From DATFXF01 sp035258565 (lineage in GTDB: Bacteria > Acidobacteriota > Terriglobia > Acidiferrales > UBA7541), in the NCBI GenBank assembly GCA_035258565.1, contig DATFXF010000390.1:1-16890 (forward strand): a stretch of DNA of 16,890 bases. The letters are read 5' to 3'. Of the stretch, positions 14,201 to 16,890 are shown piece by piece. Positions within the stretch are counted from its first letter, which is position 1. Every line of letters begins with the position of its first letter. Both the position numbers and the translations under genes were made by a program. The notes under the pieces are model-generated. The model was not told the DNA's origin, made no database searches, and was given only the letters and a program-made list of their open reading frames with translations.

Positions 14201-14834
14201 GCACCCCCACCACGGCCGACCAGTTCAGCTTCACTGCGCAGGTGCAAGACTCTGCCGCTACCCCACAGACCGCCACCAGGAGCTACACAGTCACCATCGC
14301 CCCGGCCTCCCATGTCATCGTTTCCACTGCCAGCCTGAACTTTGGCCGCCAGCGCCGCACAGACCACAATCCTGAGCAACAACAACGCCGCCACCCTGAG
14401 CATCAGCAGTATCGCCACAATCGGCGACTATGCCCAGACGAACACTTACGGGACCTCATTGGCCCCCAGCTCGAGTTGCACCATCAGCGTAACCTTCACA
14501 CCCACAACCACAGGGACCCGGACGGGGACGCTTTCGATCACTGATGATGCGGCCGGCAGTCCACAGACGCTGAGTCTCTCCGGCACCGGAGTTCTAACGT
14601 ATCCGGGTACCTTTACCTATACCTACCACAACGATAACGCATGGACGGGCTCAGAACCTCAATGAGGCCATCCTCACCCCAGCCAACGTCAATCCACAGA
14701 CATTCAGCGTCTACGCCTTCGATGCCGATGGGAGAGTCTCGACTCCGCTTCATGTCGCCGCACCTGGCCCCAAAAGATGGGTAAACCTTGGCCGGCGTGG
14801 TTACGTTTTGGAACATCGTCAAGCACCCTGGTGA
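14191..14834 (+). pseudogene. Remnant of an Ig-like / choice-of-anchor D secreted protein
   Basis: Protein-like sequence runs through all three plus frames. Frame one (from 14191): LSGTPTTADQFSFTAQVQDS, SYTVTIAP and STASLNFG, a putative Ig-like domain. Frame two (from about 14345): SAAQTTILSNNNAATLSISS, SCTISVTFTPTTTGTRTGTL and SPQTLSLSGTGV, a choice-of-anchor D/ASH-like domain, in which the usual TNTCG cysteine is a tyrosine. It continues to TYTYHNDNAWTG. Frame three (from 14652): QNLNEAILTPANVNPQTF, which directly completes the YHNDNARTGQNLNE-type motif I recall from acidobacterial secreted proteins, then runs to TGA at 14832-14834. There is no start codon, and the 5' side is cut off exactly where the minus-strand regulator remnant begins. 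It is a non-functional fragment of a surface or secreted protein. Confidence 0.75.
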
Positions 14835-14946
14835 GCGGGGGCAGATGGTTAAGTTCCAGAGACAGAGGTGATTACCCCCCGGAACAAGACCTGCTCCAGA
14901 TGGGCAGGAATCCGCATGCCCAAGTATGTTTAAGGGCACACGGTTC

Positions 14947-14961
14947 GAGGAGGCCTCCTTG
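14947..14961 (+). promoter_or_regulatory. Strong ribosome-binding site selecting a TTG start
   Basis: GAGGAGG (14947-14953) is followed after 5 nt by TTG (14959-14961). It is a near-perfect Shine-Dalgarno at ideal spacing and makes TTG the likely start in preference to the ATG at 14926. GGAGGCCTCC (14949-14958) is self-complementary, so intramolecular or dimer pairing could mask the site. Confidence 0.55.
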
Positions 14962-15225
14962 AGGAAACTGACGTGTTTTTGCATAGCGTCTGTAGTCGCT
15001 GTCATGTTGGTCCTGCCGGCTGCCGCGCAGAAGAGACGCGGCAACAATGGCGCCAACGAGCCGCACGGTAAAGAGCGTGCTGAAGAGGTTCAGCTTGAGA
15101 ACAAGGGCACGGTCGCCCCAGGTGTGGAAAAAGCCGAAAGCAAGGATAAGAAGCACAACGGCAAACACAAACATAAGGGCTGGTTTAGAAAGGGCAAGCA
15201 CAAGGCCGAGGGCCACAAAGAATAA
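14959..15225 (+). CDS. Small secreted Lys/His-rich protein, 88 aa
   Basis: From the TTG at 14959 the protein has 88 residues. It opens with a clear signal peptide (MRKLTCFCIASVVAVMLVLP, then AAAQ). The mature part of about 64 residues is strongly basic and disordered-looking, with KRRGNNGANEPHGK near its start and a tail crowded with Lys, His and Gly (KHNGKHKHKGWFRKGKHK). Such tails could bind nucleic acid, polyphosphate, cell-wall polymers or metal ions, but I know no family for it. The start is set by a strong ribosome site 5 nt upstream; an in-frame ATG at 14926 would add 11 residues before the signal peptide and is less likely. It stands alone after the pseudogene region and is followed by a strong hairpin. 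Confidence 0.7.
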   Translation: MRKLTCFCIASVVAVMLVLPAAAQKRRGNNGANEPHGKERAEEVQLENKGTVAPGVEKAESKDKKHNGKHKHKGWFRKGKHKAEGHKE

Positions 15226-15254
15226 CCCCTGAAGGGCTTAACGACTCTGAACAA

Positions 15255-15285
15255 GGGGAACCGCCCGCGGTCCTGGCGGTTCCCC
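15255..15285 (+). terminator. Strong hairpin terminator candidate
   Basis: GGGGAACCGCC (15255-15265) and GGCGGTTCCCC (15275-15285) form a perfect 11-bp stem with a 9-nt loop, 29 nt after the stop of the small secreted-protein gene. The run of T expected for a classical intrinsic terminator is missing, but this is the strongest stem in the window. Confidence 0.6.
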
Positions 15286-15384
15286 CGTTCCACTTGCAGA
15301 CGGGTGGCCGCAGTTCATTTTCCGCATCGCTTCCCAGTGCCGCTCATTCCCCAGCTAGCTCTGATTCCGAGTCATATCATTGCC

Positions 15385-15465
15385 GTGGCCTTTGTTGTCG
15401 CAGTCTGCCCCACATGCCGGGAACGCTTCCAGCTTGCCTGGCGGATCGGCAAGAAGAAAGATTAG
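15385..15465 (+). CDS. Possible mini-ORF with a CXXC knuckle (very uncertain)
   Basis: From GTG 15385 a 26-codon frame reads AVCPTCRERFQLAWRIGKKKD at its end, resembling one half of a zinc-ribbon. The same frame is open upstream to GTG 15304 (53 codons). There is no ribosome-binding site at either start and only one CXXC pair, so a complete zinc-ribbon would not form unless it dimerises. It may be a gene remnant or chance. Elsewhere in 15286-15635 I see no other feature. Confidence 0.22.
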   Translation: MAFVVAVCPTCRERFQLAWRIGKKKD

Positions 15466-15635
15466 GCTGACTTGCCTGGCCCGCGCTCACAGCTTGGACA
15501 AATTCGGGTTGGGCTAGTGGTCTTCGAGCCAAAAGTTCCCGAGACGATTTGTCGTGGCGCTAGTGGCAGAGCAAGAGCTGCCGCACGCGCCCAAAGGTTT
15601 TTCCTCGCTCCGCCAAGCCGCGGCGTATAAGGAAG

Positions 15636-16019
15636 CTAAGCGAGAACCGACCGCGTGCTTAGTGCATGGTTGATGATTGACTCGACCTCAGCCCGTTGGA
15701 ATGGGAAGGCAACGTAGTCATACACCCCCAGGCGTAGTGCTTCTAAGCACTTGTCCCAGTCACCTAGGCGAGAGACGACAATGACTGGGACCAGCTTTGC
15801 GCTGCGCTTTACCTCGCCGAGAACATCCCGGAAGCTACCGTCGGGCAGACGATCCTCGCAAAACACCAAAGAGACGGGTTGCCGAAACAGGATTGCTTCG
15901 GCCTCCGCCGCCGTGGAACAAACCACCGACTCTACCCCATGACAGCTAAGGATATGCGTAAGCGTCTCGCGGACTTCAGAGTTTGAGGAAGCCACAAGGG
16001 CTAGCGGCGCGGTGAACAT
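15636..16019 (-). CDS. Stand-alone response-regulator receiver domain, degenerate
   Basis: A 127-residue single-domain protein of the CheY/receiver fold. The phospho-acceptor aspartate appears to be kept (Asp56 in LVFCEDRLPDG) and the switch Ser/Thr is Ser83 in VIVVSRLGD. The acidic pair that normally binds magnesium after strand one is replaced by ASSNSE (10-15), and the invariant lysine of the KPF motif is Phe105 in AFPFQRAE. This suggests a pseudo-receiver with poor or no phosphotransfer, or one controlled by protein contacts. No output domain and no histidine kinase are nearby. The start has GGGAGG 5 nt upstream. It is divergent from the broken gene at 16135. Confidence 0.85.
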   Translation of the reverse strand: MFTAPLALVASSNSEVRETLTHILSCHGVESVVCSTAAEAEAILFRQPVSLVFCEDRLPDGSFRDVLGEVKRSAKLVPVIVVSRLGDWDKCLEALRLGVYDYVAFPFQRAEVESIINHALSTRSVLA

Positions 16020-16030
16020 TTCTGCCTCCC

Positions 16031-16066
16031 GCCGGCACTACTGACGGGTGCGGCCCCACTGCCGGC
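16031..16066. repeat. Inverted repeat in the divergent intergenic region
   Basis: GCCGGCA (16031-16037) and TGCCGGC (16060-16066) are 7-bp inverted arms 22 nt apart, in the region between the receiver gene (minus) and the broken gene (plus). It could be a two-site operator or a leader hairpin of the receiver mRNA. A TTATAA block at 16094-16099 next to it could serve as a -10 in either direction. Confidence 0.3.
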
Positions 16067-16134
16067 TTCATCTGCGCGACACGTTACGCTTGTTTATAAG
16101 GCGATGTCAAGCTTTGCGCCTGAGTTCCGAAGAA

Positions 16135-16840
16135 ATGTGCGAACGCCCATGCGCCTGGCCACACTGTTGTACTCTCCGGGGCGGGTCTCCGCAATACACA
16201 GTCGAATACGAACTGGGCTCGGAATGCCGGATTTCCGGCCTGCTCGACTATGGAAACGGGCAAATCATCTGTGCCCCGATGAGCATCGAGGAATCCGTTG
16301 ACGGTTTGTGGACTTACAACTCGTTTGGGCCACGTGATTACAACCGTAAAGCTGATGAAAAAGGTTACTATTTCAAAGTACGGAATACTGGGAGAGTTGT
16401 TGGCCCTGATGTCCCTGTTTTTCCGTTGCCGGTTGTATTTCATTTCCAGCAGGCTGCTCCCCGGAAATCCAAGCCTGGGCATGACTATCAAGAGGGAGTA
16501 TTCCTTCGTCCGGGTAATATGCAATCCTGTAATCCATCCGCCTCTCTTTCAAAGCGCGAATAAGAACCTCGCTACCGATTTCAAGGAATTCCTCGACACG
16601 GTAAAGAGGCTGAATCCAAAGCTGCATCAGGACTTCATCTTGGCGTGTCACCACTACGCACGAGCCGTTAGAGAGGTGGGCGTTGATTCGGAAATGGTAT
16701 TCATCCGGCTTGTGTCGGCGATTGAGGCGCTCTCCAAAGACGTGGTGCTGAATCGCAAGGACGATGCACTAGAACAGCGGGCGATCACCGATCTCATCGC
16801 GCAATCCAGTTTGGGGGCCTGGTACGGCACTGCCTCTTAA
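16135..16840 (+). pseudogene. Frameshifted gene of a conserved hypothetical (HEPN-like?) protein
   Basis: Two halves of one protein lie in different frames. First half (ATG 16135, frame used to about 16385): YTVEYELGSECRISGLLDYG, ICAPMSIEESVDGLWTYNSF, GPRDYNRKADEKGYYFKVRN. Second half (from about 16391): GELLALMSLFFRCRLYFISS, LLPGNPSLGMTIKREYSFVR, FKEFLDTVKRLNPKLHQDFI, ACHHYARAVREVGVDSEMVF, IRLVSAIEALSKD. The switch needs a net +1 shift at about 16381-16393. Both halves look well kept, so decay is recent or the shift is a sequencing error. The HHYARAV...MVFIRLVSAIEAL helices resemble large HEPN/Apea-like families, but the catalytic RX4-6H motif is not visible, so that assignment is tentative. 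The C-terminus ends oddly at TAA 16838-16840 and may be altered too. Confidence 0.6.
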
Positions 16841-16877
16841 ACTATCTTAGGGCGAATTCATCGCGGGAGATTGGGGC

Positions 16878-16890
16878 ATGAGCCAGCAGG
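16878..16890 (+). CDS. Possible start of a next gene (four codons only)
   Basis: ATG at 16878 is preceded by GGGAG (16865-16869) with an 8-nt spacer and reads Met-Ser-Gln-Gln to the window end. Too little is present to identify it. Confidence 0.3.

Noticed and set aside
13741..14544. A 267-codon plus-strand ORF
   Set aside because: Its first half is the antisense of the winged-helix remnant; only the part after 14191 is coding-like, and that is a fragment.
14800..14950. Possible riboswitch or structured leader before the small secreted protein
   Set aside because: Short complementary segments exist (GTTCC/GGAAC, GGGCA/TGCCC), but no c-di-GMP or other known riboswitch core could be recognised.

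Overview
The window looks like chromosomal DNA of an Acidobacteriota bacterium (possibly from a metagenome assembly). The reasons are a large Oar-like TonB-dependent receptor with an N-terminal carboxypeptidase-regulatory domain, remains of winged-helix/TolB-like/TPR regulators, Ig-like/choice-of-anchor secreted-protein remnants, a SpoIIE-type phosphatase and many signal-peptide hydrolases, all in moderately GC-rich DNA. Taxonomy is inferred from gene style only.

Layout. 1-3.2 kb: the last codons of a regulator (+), then, on the minus strand, an S-adenosylmethionine O-methyltransferase, a secreted peroxiredoxin-like protein and a secreted DsbD N-terminal-domain protein; the last two form a two-gene thiol-redox operon (DsbD-N first, redoxin second). 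3.3-3.9 kb: a doubtful small ORF and mostly empty DNA ending in a good promoter. 3.9-11.8 kb: four plus-strand genes for exported proteins: the TonB-dependent receptor, a metallo-beta-lactamase-fold hydrolase, a prolidase/imidazolonepropionase-like amidohydrolase and a D-aminoacylase-like amidohydrolase. The arrangement suggests uptake and periplasmic hydrolysis of a peptide- or amide-like substrate. A run of adjacent palindromes sits between the second and third of these. 12.0-13.2 kb: a minus-strand membrane-anchored PP2C/SpoIIE phosphatase.

13.3-14.8 kb is a gene graveyard. A truncated, frameshifted winged-helix/TolB regulator (minus) abuts a three-frame remnant of an Ig-like/choice-of-anchor D secreted protein (plus), with the junction at about 14191-14200. 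14.9-15.3 kb: a small Lys/His-rich secreted protein with a TTG start, followed by a strong hairpin. 15.6-16.0 kb: a stand-alone degenerate receiver-domain protein (minus). 16.1-16.8 kb: a frameshifted gene of a family I can only tentatively place (possibly HEPN-like). A possible next gene starts at the last 13 bases.

I did not find tRNA or rRNA genes, CRISPR arrays, insertion sequences or known riboswitches. The most interesting items are the exported hydrolase/receptor locus with its non-canonical D-aminoacylase metal site, the hidden reading frame between the receptor and the beta-lactamase-fold gene, the palindrome cluster, the fossil junction, and the degenerate receiver.
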